From: Sphingomonas sp.
GTDB taxonomy: Bacteria > Pseudomonadota > Alphaproteobacteria > Sphingomonadales > Sphingomonadaceae
Assembly: GCA_019747165.1 (NCBI GenBank)
Contig: JAIERC010000138.1
Location: 1 to 5,090, forward strand
Direction: 5' to 3'
DNA length: 5,090 nucleotides
The notes under the pieces are model-generated. The model was given only the letters and a program-made list of their open reading frames with translations. It did no database searches and was not told the DNA's origin. Below, in pieces: positions 1 to 5,090 of this stretch. How positions within the stretch are numbered: position 1 is the first letter of the stretch; each line of letters starts with the position of its first letter. The position numbers and the translations under genes were made by a program.

Positions 1-5
1 TTTGC

Positions 6-34
6 TTGCCGCAAGATTGCAGCCTTTCTAGAAT
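6..34 (+). promoter_or_regulatory. Possible sigma70-type promoter ahead of the PCu(A)C gene
   Basis: TTGCCG at 6-11 (4 of 6 matches to TTGACA) and TAGAAT at 29-34 (5 of 6 matches to TATAAT) are separated by exactly 17 bases. Transcription would begin near 41-42, giving a leader of about 36 bases before the ATG at 78. The match is good by eye, but such boxes occur by chance, and bases 2-31 also read as a protein-like C-terminal tail ending in TAG, so the preceding gene could overlap it. Confidence 0.35.
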
Positions 35-65
35 GAAGGCGTTTATCCCATGACGGGCCCATAAT

Positions 66-70
66 GGGAG
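66..70 (+). promoter_or_regulatory. Ribosome binding site of the PCu(A)C gene
   Basis: GGGAG lies 7 bases before the ATG at 78 and supports that start. It sits inside the dyad CCCAT-A-ATGGG (58-68), and a further CCCAT at 47-51 could also pair with ATGGG, so access to this site may depend on local folding or on a bound protein. Confidence 0.6.
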
Positions 71-77
71 TGTAGCA

Positions 78-518
78 ATGCGTTTGACGATCAGCCTGGC
101 CGCAGCGGCCATCGCCCTTAGCGCCTGCAGCCAGCCGGCGGAACTGTTTGTGGACCAGGGCTATGTCCGATTGCCCGCCGTTAAGGGCAATCCGGGTGTG
201 GCCTATTTCACGCTGCATGGCGGCGATGCTGACACCAAGCTGCTCAGCGTCACCGCGCCAACCGTGATCAAAACCGAATTGCATGAAAGCATGATGAACG
301 GATCAATGGCGTCGATGACCCCGATTGCCGACCTGCCAGTGCCCGCCAAGGCCAAGCTGACCTTCGCCCCCGGCGGCAAGCACGTCATGCTGTTCAACAT
401 CAACGGCAGTGTGAAACCCGGCGGAACAATGAAGCTGATCTTCACTTTTTCGAACAATCTTAGAATCGAATATGATGCGCCGGTAATCGCCGCAGGTGAC
501 GCTGCACCCAAGGGATGA
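78..518 (+). CDS. PCu(A)C-family periplasmic copper chaperone lipoprotein
   Basis: This family binds Cu(I) in the periplasm and passes it to the CuA site of cytochrome c oxidase, usually together with Sco proteins. The 146-aa product starts with a short hydrophobic signal peptide ending in a lipobox (Leu14-Ser15-Ala16-Cys17). The Ser after the Cys suggests outer-membrane sorting. The family's copper motif H-x10-M-x21-H-x-M is exact: His69, Met80, His102, Met104. Extra methionines at 72, 73 and 77 lie inside the motif loop. The beta-sandwich domain spans about residues 25-138, normal for the family. The start is supported by GGGAG 7 bases upstream. The stop overlaps the ATG of the next gene by 4 bases (ATGA), so the two are probably translationally coupled. 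A Sco partner may lie just upstream of the window but cannot be seen. The family call is very secure; delivery to the oxidase is inferred from the family. Confidence 0.94.
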   Translation: MRLTISLAAAAIALSACSQPAELFVDQGYVRLPAVKGNPGVAYFTLHGGDADTKLLSVTAPTVIKTELHESMMNGSMASMTPIADLPVPAKAKLTFAPGGKHVMLFNINGSVKPGGTMKLIFTFSNNLRIEYDAPVIAAGDAAPKG

Positions 519-973
519 GCCCCTTAGAACGATCGCTGACCAGCGATGAGGTGGCATTGGCGCGCACTATATTTGGTGCAGAAATTGATTATGGCCGCGT
601 CCAGATAATCAAGCGCAAATGGGCGTTCTTCCAGCCGCGCGAAACGGTGATGGCGCCGCGCGGTAACATCCATTTTCACCCCAAGGGTTGCCGCTATTGC
701 GCCGATTTCGCGCTGGCCGAGCGCGAGGCGCAAGGGCTGTTCATCCATGAAATGACGCATGTCTGGCAGCATCAACAGGGCATTTTCCTGCCGCTCCGCC
801 GTCTGCCCTTTGCACGCTATGATTACACGATCAGCGTCAACAAGCCCTTTGCGCATTATGGCATTGAACAGCAGGCAGAAATCGTCCGTCATGCATTTCT
901 GTTGCGATTGGGTGTGCGACTGGAAGGACGCCCGCCGCCCGATTGCTATGAGCAGTTACTGCCCTTTCGCTAA
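515..973 (+). CDS. Small HExxH putative zinc metallopeptidase ('vgr-related' / DUF4157-like)
   Basis: A 152-aa protein with a zincin motif His78-Glu79-x-x-His82, followed by Val-Trp-Gln-His (83-86). About 35 residues later comes a Glu-rich segment, Glu118-Gln-Gln-Ala-Glu122, which probably supplies the third zinc ligand as in gluzincin-type enzymes. There is no signal peptide, membrane segment or prodomain, so the product looks like a minimal cytoplasmic catalytic core. Two cysteines (59 and 62, spacing CxxC-like) lie just before the active-site helix. Alphaproteobacterial homologues are, from memory, often labelled 'vgr related protein', but nothing here indicates a type VI secretion locus and the label should not be taken as function. 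The ATG overlaps the stop of the copper-chaperone gene, so it is likely expressed with it by coupled reinitiation. Substrate unknown; protease activity is inferred from the motif only. Confidence 0.82.
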   Translation: MSPLERSLTSDEVALARTIFGAEIDYGRVQIIKRKWAFFQPRETVMAPRGNIHFHPKGCRYCADFALAEREAQGLFIHEMTHVWQHQQGIFLPLRRLPFARYDYTISVNKPFAHYGIEQQAEIVRHAFLLRLGVRLEGRPPPDCYEQLLPFR

Positions 974-1032
974 CCGCAACGCTGGCGGGATCAACAAGGA
1001 GTCGCTAGAGTGGTTTCAATAGAAACTAGTTT

Positions 1033-1036
1033 GGAG
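1033..1036 (+). promoter_or_regulatory. Ribosome binding site of the IDO-family gene
   Basis: GGAG is 10 bases before the ATG at 1047, slightly longer than ideal. It is the only plausible site for this start, and an in-frame TAG at 1020-1022 rules out a longer N-terminus. The perfect palindrome AAACTAGTTT (1023-1032) abuts it directly. Confidence 0.5.
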
Positions 1037-1046
1037 CGGCACGACG

Positions 1047-2207
1047 ATGCACGACCTTGGCCATTTTGGGCTTGCGCGCGATCGCGGTTTTCTGTCGGCG
1101 ATCGAGATTGATGATGTGCTTCTGCCCGACGATTTCGCTGAGGTTGAGGATGCCGCCGCCATCCTCTCCGGGTTGGTCACCACCGGTCGGGTCCGCCACT
1201 GGCTGAACGCGCTGCCCCTGCCTGATATCGACGCCTTTTTGGCCAGCGCCGATGAAGCCGCGATCGGCGTGGCGATGGTGCGCTATTCTTTCCTCGTCCA
1301 GGCCTATGTCTGGGGCGAACCGTCCCCGCCGGAAAAGCTGCCCGCCAATCTCGCCATTCCCTTTGTCGCGCTGAGCGATGCGATCGGCTTTCCGCCGGTG
1401 ATGAACTATGCCGGCTATGTGCTGGATAACTGGTTCCGGCTCGACAAATCGGGGCCGATCGCGCTCGAAAACCTGGTGATGGACCAGCATTTCGCGGGCG
1501 GGCAGGACGAAAATTGGTTCGTGCTGATCCATGTCGCGATCGAAGCAGTGGCGGGCCGTGCGTTAGCGCTTGGCGTCGATCTGGTCCGGGCAAGCGATTC
1601 CGGGGATGCCGCGCAGGTCGAAGCGCTGCTGATCGAGATGAATAGCGTGTGGGACGAGATCAACGCGATCTTCGATCGAATGGTCGAGAAGTGCGATCCC
1701 TATATCTATTTCAACCGCGTCCGCCCCTATATCAACGGCTGGAAGAATAATCCGGCTATGCCCGACGGGCTGATTTATGAAGGCGTCGCCCGGTTTGGCG
1801 GCAAGCCCCAGCCCTTTCGCGGCCAGACCGGCTCGCAAAGCTCGATCGTGCCGACGATGGACGCGTTGTTCCAAGTTACCCACACGCAGGATGAGCTGCG
1901 CGAATTCCTGGCAGAGCTGCACCATTATCGTCCGCGCAAGCACCGCGCGTTCATTGAAGAAATGCAGGCGGCCAGCCACTTGCGCGATTTCGCCAAAGGC
2001 CAGCCGCAATCGCTGAAGGACGCGTTCAATGCGTGTGTCGAGCAAGTCGCCCGTTTCCGCAGCCGTCACCTGGAATATGCCGCCGCCTATATCAACAAAC
2101 AGGCGTCGCATGCGACCGGCAATGATCCCGATGTTGGCACCGGCGGCACGCCGTTCATGAAATATCTGAAAAAGCATCGCGATGAGAACCGCGCCCAAAT
2201 AATTTAG
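1047..2207 (+). CDS. Indoleamine 2,3-dioxygenase (IDO) family haem protein
   Basis: Family members use haem iron to insert O2 into the indole ring of tryptophan, giving N-formylkynurenine. At 386 aa it is close to the usual IDO length (about 400). Recognisable blocks run in order: the small N-terminal helical domain; YVLDNWFRLD (124-133); the distal helix FVLIHVAIEA (158-167); YFNRVRPYINGW (221-232), where Phe222 and Arg226 align with human IDO1 Phe227 and Arg231; the loop GQTGSQSS (259-266); FRSRHLE (337-343), with His341 as proximal haem ligand; and GTGGTPFMKYLK (364-375). The human distal Ser167 aligns with His162, resembling the distal His of tryptophan 2,3-dioxygenases. No kynurenine formamidase or kynureninase gene lies nearby, so a complete pathway is not shown. 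Bacterial relatives include proteins with other substrates (for example MarE- and PrnB-like), so the family is sure but tryptophan as substrate is inferred. Confidence 0.9.
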   Translation: MHDLGHFGLARDRGFLSAIEIDDVLLPDDFAEVEDAAAILSGLVTTGRVRHWLNALPLPDIDAFLASADEAAIGVAMVRYSFLVQAYVWGEPSPPEKLPANLAIPFVALSDAIGFPPVMNYAGYVLDNWFRLDKSGPIALENLVMDQHFAGGQDENWFVLIHVAIEAVAGRALALGVDLVRASDSGDAAQVEALLIEMNSVWDEINAIFDRMVEKCDPYIYFNRVRPYINGWKNNPAMPDGLIYEGVARFGGKPQPFRGQTGSQSSIVPTMDALFQVTHTQDELREFLAELHHYRPRKHRAFIEEMQAASHLRDFAKGQPQSLKDAFNACVEQVARFRSRHLEYAAAYINKQASHATGNDPDVGTGGTPFMKYLKKHRDENRAQII

Positions 2208-2296
2208 GCGCACCGGAAATCTACGCTGACGGCCATTACTCGCCGTGATCGTCAAGAGGATTCCCATTCCCCCCATTTGGCGTTAGCGTTGCTGGC

Positions 2297-2866
2297 ATGA
2301 TGGGATTTCGGGGGAGGCGCGCGGCCAGCGCAATCGCGGCAACGCTTGCCCTATCGGCATGCGCGGGCAGCACTATTCGCCCGGTCAGCGACACGCCCGT
2401 CAAGATCGGCCAACCCTATCAGGTTCGCGGCAAAACCTATTATCCAGAGGCTGATCAATCTTATGACATGCTCGGCTATGCCAGCTGGTATGGCCGTGAG
2501 AGTGGCAATCGCACCAGCAATGGCGAACAATTCCATGTCGCCTGGATCACCGCCGCGCACCGCACATTACCGCTGCCCACCTATGCCGAGGTGACGGCGC
2601 TCGATACCGGCAAGCGGATCATCGTTCGGATCAATGACCGTGGACCATTTGGTCCGAGCCGCCGGATCATCGATCTGTCGCACGGCGCGGCAGAGGAGCT
2701 CGGCATCATCCGCCAGGGCGAAGCCCCCGTCCGGGTTCGTCGGATCGAACCGTCCGATAAAGACCGCAACCGGCTGCGCAGCGGCAAGCGTGCGCGCGAT
2801 CTTTCCCCGGTATCGGAAGGCATCCTGCGCAACCTGCGCGCGCAATTGGCGCAGGGGCCGCGTTAG
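2297..2866 (+). CDS. rlpA: RlpA-family septal ring lytic transglycosylase lipoprotein
   Basis: RlpA enzymes are outer-membrane lipoproteins that cleave peptidoglycan glycan strands lacking stem peptides and help daughter cells separate. The 189-aa product has a basic N-terminus, a hydrophobic stretch and a lipobox (Leu19-Ser20-Ala21-Cys22). The double-psi beta-barrel covers about residues 58-150: GYASWYG (60-66), Thr73 and NGE (75-77), AAHRTLPLP (86-94), INDRGPFG (112-119) and IDLSHGAAEELGI (125-137). Glu77 and Asp114 match the catalytic Glu and Asp of Pseudomonas aeruginosa RlpA, with the same 37-residue spacing. The tail is short and basic and has no SPOR domain, so septal targeting must rely on something else. 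No convincing Shine-Dalgarno precedes the ATG at 2297 (a second ATG follows immediately at 2300); an in-frame TGA at 2246-2248 and the absence of other start codons fix the N-terminus. Confidence 0.92.
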   Translation: MMGFRGRRAASAIAATLALSACAGSTIRPVSDTPVKIGQPYQVRGKTYYPEADQSYDMLGYASWYGRESGNRTSNGEQFHVAWITAAHRTLPLPTYAEVTALDTGKRIIVRINDRGPFGPSRRIIDLSHGAAEELGIIRQGEAPVRVRRIEPSDKDRNRLRSGKRARDLSPVSEGILRNLRAQLAQGPR

Positions 2867-3079
2867 AACCTTTTGCAATCACATGTCATCACCTCTCAGC
2901 CCCTCCCCTTCAGGGGAGGGGTGAGTTGATTTGATCACAACCAGCTCCAGGGCAGCGGCCCGCGCCCTTCAGTCACCCCCCTATCTGTTTTGGGTGGTCA
3001 GTGAGCAGCATAGTTGAGCCCCGGTCAAAGTTTCTACTTACGACTAACCGATAGAAGTTTCGGGCAATCACCCGCGCTA
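2867..3079. other. Convergent intergenic region without genes
   Basis: This gap separates the converging rlpA and threonine synthase genes. It contains the GC hairpin at 2895-2925, a weaker dyad CACCC/GGGTG (2974-2978 and 2992-2996), and a short direct repeat AAGTTTC at 3028-3034 and 3055-3061. No open frame here looks like a protein, and I see no tRNA or other RNA gene. Neither strand has a clear intrinsic terminator with a T-run. Confidence 0.7.
2895..2925. repeat. GC-rich palindromic hairpin, REP-like
   Basis: CCCCTCCCC (2900-2908) pairs perfectly with GGGGAGGGG (2913-2921) around a TTCA tetraloop. Allowing G2899 to bulge, CTCA (2895-2898) pairs with TGAG (2922-2925), making 13 bp in all. 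It lies 28 bases after the rlpA stop, in the gap between convergent genes. It lacks the T-run of an intrinsic terminator on either strand, so it is more like the dispersed intergenic palindromes seen in many alphaproteobacterial genomes. It could still slow transcription or protect the rlpA mRNA 3' end. Only one copy is present in this window. Confidence 0.7.
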
Positions 3080-4303
3080 TCAGAGCGCGTCGAAATCAAT
3101 CACGCCATCCTTGTCGATGGCATCGTTCGCCTCTGGCATCGGGTATTTCAGCCCGGTCGCGCAGTTGAACAAGACGACCTTGTCCGCCTCGCTCACCAGC
3201 CCGTCCTTCAGCGCCAACCGGTATGCCGCCAGCGTCGCGCCGCCTTCGGGGCATAGCAGCAAGCCGTCTTCGCGCGCGCAAAACGCCACTGCTTCTTCGA
3301 TCAGATCGTCATCGACCGCCATCGCGATGCCGCCGCTCTCGCGCACCGCACGCAGGATCAGGAAATCCCCAACCGCGCGCGGCACACGAATGCCGCTGGC
3401 GATCGTATGCGCGCCCTCCCAACGATCAGCGTGTTCCACGCCATCGTTGAAGGCCTTGACGATCGGCGCGCAGCCGCTGGCCTGCACCGCGATCATTTTG
3501 GGGCGTTTCGGCCCGATCCAGCCAAGCTTTTCCAGCTCGTCAAACGCTTTCCACATGCCGATCAGCCCGGTGCCGCCGCCCGTGGGGTAGAAGATCGCAT
3601 CGGGCAGCGTCCAGCCGAACTGCGCGGCCAGCTCCAGCCCCATCGTTTTCTTGCCCTCGATCCGATAGGGCTCTTTCAGCGTCGAGACATCGAACCAGCG
3701 CCCTTCCGCCGCGCCCTTCCCCACAATCGCCCCGCAATCGTCGATCAGCCCGTTGACGCGGTACACGCGTGCGCCCTGCAGAGCGATTTCCCGCACGTTT
3801 ATCTCAGGCGTGTCATCCGGGCAGAAAACGATCGTTTCAATCCCGCAGCGGCTGGCATAGGCGGCAAGCGCCGCGCCTGCATTGCCGTTGGTCGGCATGG
3901 CGATCCGCTTGATGCCGAATTCTTTGGCCATGCTGACCGCCATCACCAGCCCGCGCGCCTTGAAAGAGCCCGTCGGCAGCCGCCCCTCATCCTTCACCCA
4001 GGTATTACGTCCGCCCGATGCGGGGATGGGGATGAGAGGCGTTTCAATCTCGCCCAGGCTGACGACATTGTCGGTATGGCGCACCGGCAGCAATTCGCGC
4101 CACCGCCACAAATCGGTTGGCCGCGCTTCAATCAGGGCGCGCGGAATCGCCGCCTTGATAGCAGCCAGATCATAACGGACCAGCAATGGCCGCCCGACGC
4201 GCGACAGCCCGTGAGGTTGGTCGGCCTGATAGGTCTCACCCGTCATCGAGCATTCAAGATGCGTGACGAAGGTCGGGCGATCAGTGGTGAGATTGGAGTT
4301 CAT
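3080..4303 (-). CDS. thrC: Threonine synthase, PLP-dependent
   Basis: Converts O-phosphohomoserine to threonine with pyridoxal phosphate, the last step of threonine synthesis, in the cytoplasm. The 407-aa protein is of the plant/archaeal-like class rather than the longer E. coli type. The cofactor lysine is Lys115 in GSFKARG (112-118). NGNAGAALAAY (139-149) follows, then the PLP-phosphate loop TGGGTGLIG (241-249), PEGGATLAA (352-360), and CATGLKYP (381-388), a typical ThrC ending. The N-terminus keeps the family layout up to RPLLVRYDL (38-46), but of the cysteines expected for a zinc-ribbon-like fold only Cys18 remains. The start has AGGGGA (4308-4313 on this strand) about 4 bases upstream. 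It is the last gene of an apparent grpE operon, 18 bases after the small 87-aa gene. Other PLP fold-type II enzymes (threonine dehydratase-like) are less likely given the C-terminal motif. Confidence 0.88.
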   Translation of the reverse strand: MNSNLTTDRPTFVTHLECSMTGETYQADQPHGLSRVGRPLLVRYDLAAIKAAIPRALIEARPTDLWRWRELLPVRHTDNVVSLGEIETPLIPIPASGGRNTWVKDEGRLPTGSFKARGLVMAVSMAKEFGIKRIAMPTNGNAGAALAAYASRCGIETIVFCPDDTPEINVREIALQGARVYRVNGLIDDCGAIVGKGAAEGRWFDVSTLKEPYRIEGKKTMGLELAAQFGWTLPDAIFYPTGGGTGLIGMWKAFDELEKLGWIGPKRPKMIAVQASGCAPIVKAFNDGVEHADRWEGAHTIASGIRVPRAVGDFLILRAVRESGGIAMAVDDDLIEEAVAFCAREDGLLLCPEGGATLAAYRLALKDGLVSEADKVVLFNCATGLKYPMPEANDAIDKDGVIDFDAL

Positions 4304-4307
4304 GCCG

Positions 4308-4313
4308 TCCCCT
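4308..4313 (-). promoter_or_regulatory. Ribosome binding site of threonine synthase
   Basis: On the minus strand AGGGGA lies 4 bases before the ATG (4303-4301). It falls entirely in the 18-base gap after the preceding small gene's stop, and supports the chosen start. Confidence 0.6.
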
Positions 4314-4321
4314 AAACGCAG

Positions 4322-4585
4322 CTAGTCGTCGAATTCCAGCGCTGCCGCCGCGCCACCGGAAAGATTGTGCGGGCGGTTTGGCTCAACGGGGCAAGGCTCG
4401 CCCTCTGGATGACCTGGGCCGCGTTTCCGGTTGATCCTGCCGATGACCGATTTCAAAGTCAGCCGCAGCCCCGGGGCGAGTTTCAAATCAGCCAGGGTCA
4501 ACGGAAAATCTGGCCGACCCAATGGAATGTCTGCGCGGGGTCGCGAAAACGGACGATTTGGAAACAACGGGTCGGGATGCGGCAT
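4322..4585 (-). CDS. Small proline-rich protein of unknown function
   Basis: I do not recognise a named family. The 87-aa product is hydrophilic, with 16 prolines (about 18%), no signal peptide and no membrane segment. The first third is rich in Pro, Arg and Phe. A short segment around 29-50 (LTLADLKL...LTLKSVIGRIN) could form a strand or helix. Next is a basic Asn-Arg-Lys-Arg stretch, then a Pro/Glu linker with one Cys (65), and finally an acidic tail SGGAAAALEFDD (76-87). That it is real is supported by a good Shine-Dalgarno (GGAG, 4594-4597, 8 bases from the ATG) and by tight packing: 5 bases after the grpE stop and 18 before threonine synthase. The opposite-strand frames here lack such support. 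It might bind a partner through the conserved-looking tail, but no function can be assigned. Confidence 0.72.
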   Translation of the reverse strand: MPHPDPLFPNRPFSRPRADIPLGRPDFPLTLADLKLAPGLRLTLKSVIGRINRKRGPGHPEGEPCPVEPNRPHNLSGGAAAALEFDD

Positions 4586-4590
4586 CGCGT

Positions 4591-5090
4591 CTACTCCGGC
4601 TTTTTTGCCACTGCTACTAATGCTGGCCGCAACAGCCGGTCGCGAATCATATAACCAGCCTGCATTTCCTGCACGATTGTACCGGGCGCTTCGTCGCTCG
4701 GCATTTCCAGCATCGCCTGGTGGCGATTGGGATCGAGCATTTCACCGACCGCGTTAATCTTGGTGATGCCATTGCGGCCAAATATCGCGTCGAGCTCACG
4801 ACCGGTCGCTTCCAGGCCAGCCACCAAGCCCTTCATTTTCTCATCGGCGCGCAGCTCTTCAGGCATCGCCGAAAGCCCGCGGGCAAGATTATCGGCCACT
4901 GACAGGATGTCGCGCGCAAAGGCCGTCACGGCATAGGCTCGTGCGTCGATCGCTTCTTTCTCGCTGCGGCGGCGGACATTCTGTGCCTCGGCATGGGCAT
5001 AAAGCACCGCTGCCTTGGACTCGGCGAGTTCGGCCTCAAGCACGGTGATGCGTTCGGCCAGCAATTCGGCCTCTCCAAGGTGCAGCGGTC
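4591..5090 (-). CDS. grpE: GrpE, nucleotide exchange factor of DnaK (N-terminus outside window)
   Basis: GrpE releases ADP from the DnaK chaperone and works as a dimer in the heat-shock refolding cycle. About 165 residues are visible, and the frame stays open to the window edge. The TTG at 5064-5062 is an ordinary Leu codon, because the 8 codons before it are also open and continue the same charged, helical stretch; the true start is beyond 5090. Counting from that Leu, residues 1-60 are the long coiled-coil dimer helix with AEAQNVRRRSEKEA (25-38) and ARDILSVADNLARGL (50-64). The C-terminal beta domain carries the GrpE signature GEMLDPNRHQAML (107-119), PGTIVQEMQAGYMI (127-140) and RLLRPALVAVAK (143-154). 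It is first in the visible operon with the 87-aa gene and thrC. In many alphaproteobacteria hrcA precedes grpE, which may be so here but is not visible. Confidence 0.95.
   Translation of the reverse strand, partial: PLHLGEAELLAERITVLEAELAESKAAVLYAHAEAQNVRRRSEKEAIDARAYAVTAFARDILSVADNLARGLSAMPEELRADEKMKGLVAGLEATGRELDAIFGRNGITKINAVGEMLDPNRHQAMLEMPSDEAPGTIVQEMQAGYMIRDRLLRPALVAVAKKPE
4594..4597 (-). promoter_or_regulatory. Ribosome binding site of the 87-aa gene, inside grpE
   Basis: GGAG on the minus strand lies within the last codons of grpE, 8 bases before the ATG at 4585. Ribosomes finishing grpE would end almost on this start, so coupled translation is likely. Confidence 0.6.

Noticed and set aside
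2..31. Possible C-terminus of an upstream gene ending in TAG (reads LLAARLQPF)
   Set aside because: Ten codons are too few to identify a protein, and two other frames in the same stretch also reach a stop, so no call is made.
515..973. Type VI secretion or eCIS toxin locus suggested by the 'vgr-related' name
   Set aside because: No VgrG, PAAR, Hcp, sheath or immunity gene is visible; the protein is only a small HExxH core.
996..1012. AAGGAG followed 8 bases later by GTG, a possible small gene start
   Set aside because: The frame runs only about 30 codons into the IDO gene and ends at a TGA near 1106; it has no protein-like features. The strong AAGGAG may be chance.
1026..1532. Open frame of 168 codons on the - strand near the IDO start
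   Set aside because: Antisense shadow with Arg/His/Gln-rich composition typical of a wrong frame.
2229..2246. ACGGC/GCCGT hairpin after the IDO stop as a terminator
   Set aside because: The stem has only 5 bp, an 8-base loop and no T-run; it is too weak to call.
1563..2276. Open frame of 237 codons on the - strand opposite the IDO gene and beyond
   Set aside because: It mirrors the IDO coding frame and shows no protein motif; the + strand protein has a complete set of family blocks.
3407..4315. Long open frame of 302 codons on the + strand opposite threonine synthase
   Set aside because: It is fully antisense to a gene with clear PLP-enzyme motifs, has no Shine-Dalgarno and no recognisable domain. 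Long antisense frames are expected in GC-rich coding DNA.
5062..5064. TTG as the start codon of grpE
   Set aside because: The frame stays open for all codons up to the window edge and continues the charged helical sequence, so the true start lies outside.

Overview
The window is GC-rich and densely coding, with short intergenic gaps and protein styles typical of Alphaproteobacteria. The combination of genes resembles the Sphingomonadales: a lipoprotein PCu(A)C chaperone overlapping a small HExxH 'vgr-related' protein, a short RlpA lipoprotein, and a grpE gene followed by a small Pro-rich protein. The order-level placement is inferred from gene style and layout, not from a marker gene.

Left part, + strand (1-2866). 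A possible sigma70-type promoter precedes a PCu(A)C copper chaperone lipoprotein (78-518), whose stop overlaps the start of a 152-aa HExxH putative zinc metallopeptidase (515-973). After 73 bases comes a 386-aa member of the indoleamine 2,3-dioxygenase (IDO) haem family (1047-2207), with its proximal haem histidine and the C-terminal GTGGT loop in place. After a further 89 bases comes an RlpA-type double-psi beta-barrel lipoprotein (2297-2866). The first two genes are probably co-transcribed. IDO and rlpA may be read through or have their own promoters.

Middle (2867-3079). This is a convergent gap of 213 bases with no gene. It holds a strong GC hairpin (9-bp perfect stem, TTCA loop, extended by 4 bp across a bulged G) that looks like a dispersed REP-like palindrome or a transcription barrier, plus a weaker dyad.

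Right part, - strand (3080-5090). Reading leftwards: grpE (C-terminal part; it runs off the window edge), a compact 87-aa proline-rich protein of unknown function (4322-4585), and a PLP-dependent threonine synthase (3080-4303). The gaps are 5 and 18 bases, and the two downstream genes have Shine-Dalgarno sequences, so this looks like one operon.

Most of the window is ordinary housekeeping or accessory metabolism. I do not see a clear new multi-gene system. The points most worth a second look are the bacterial IDO with a distal-pocket histidine, the overlapping copper-chaperone and zincin pair, the small protein fixed between grpE and thrC, and the GC palindrome.
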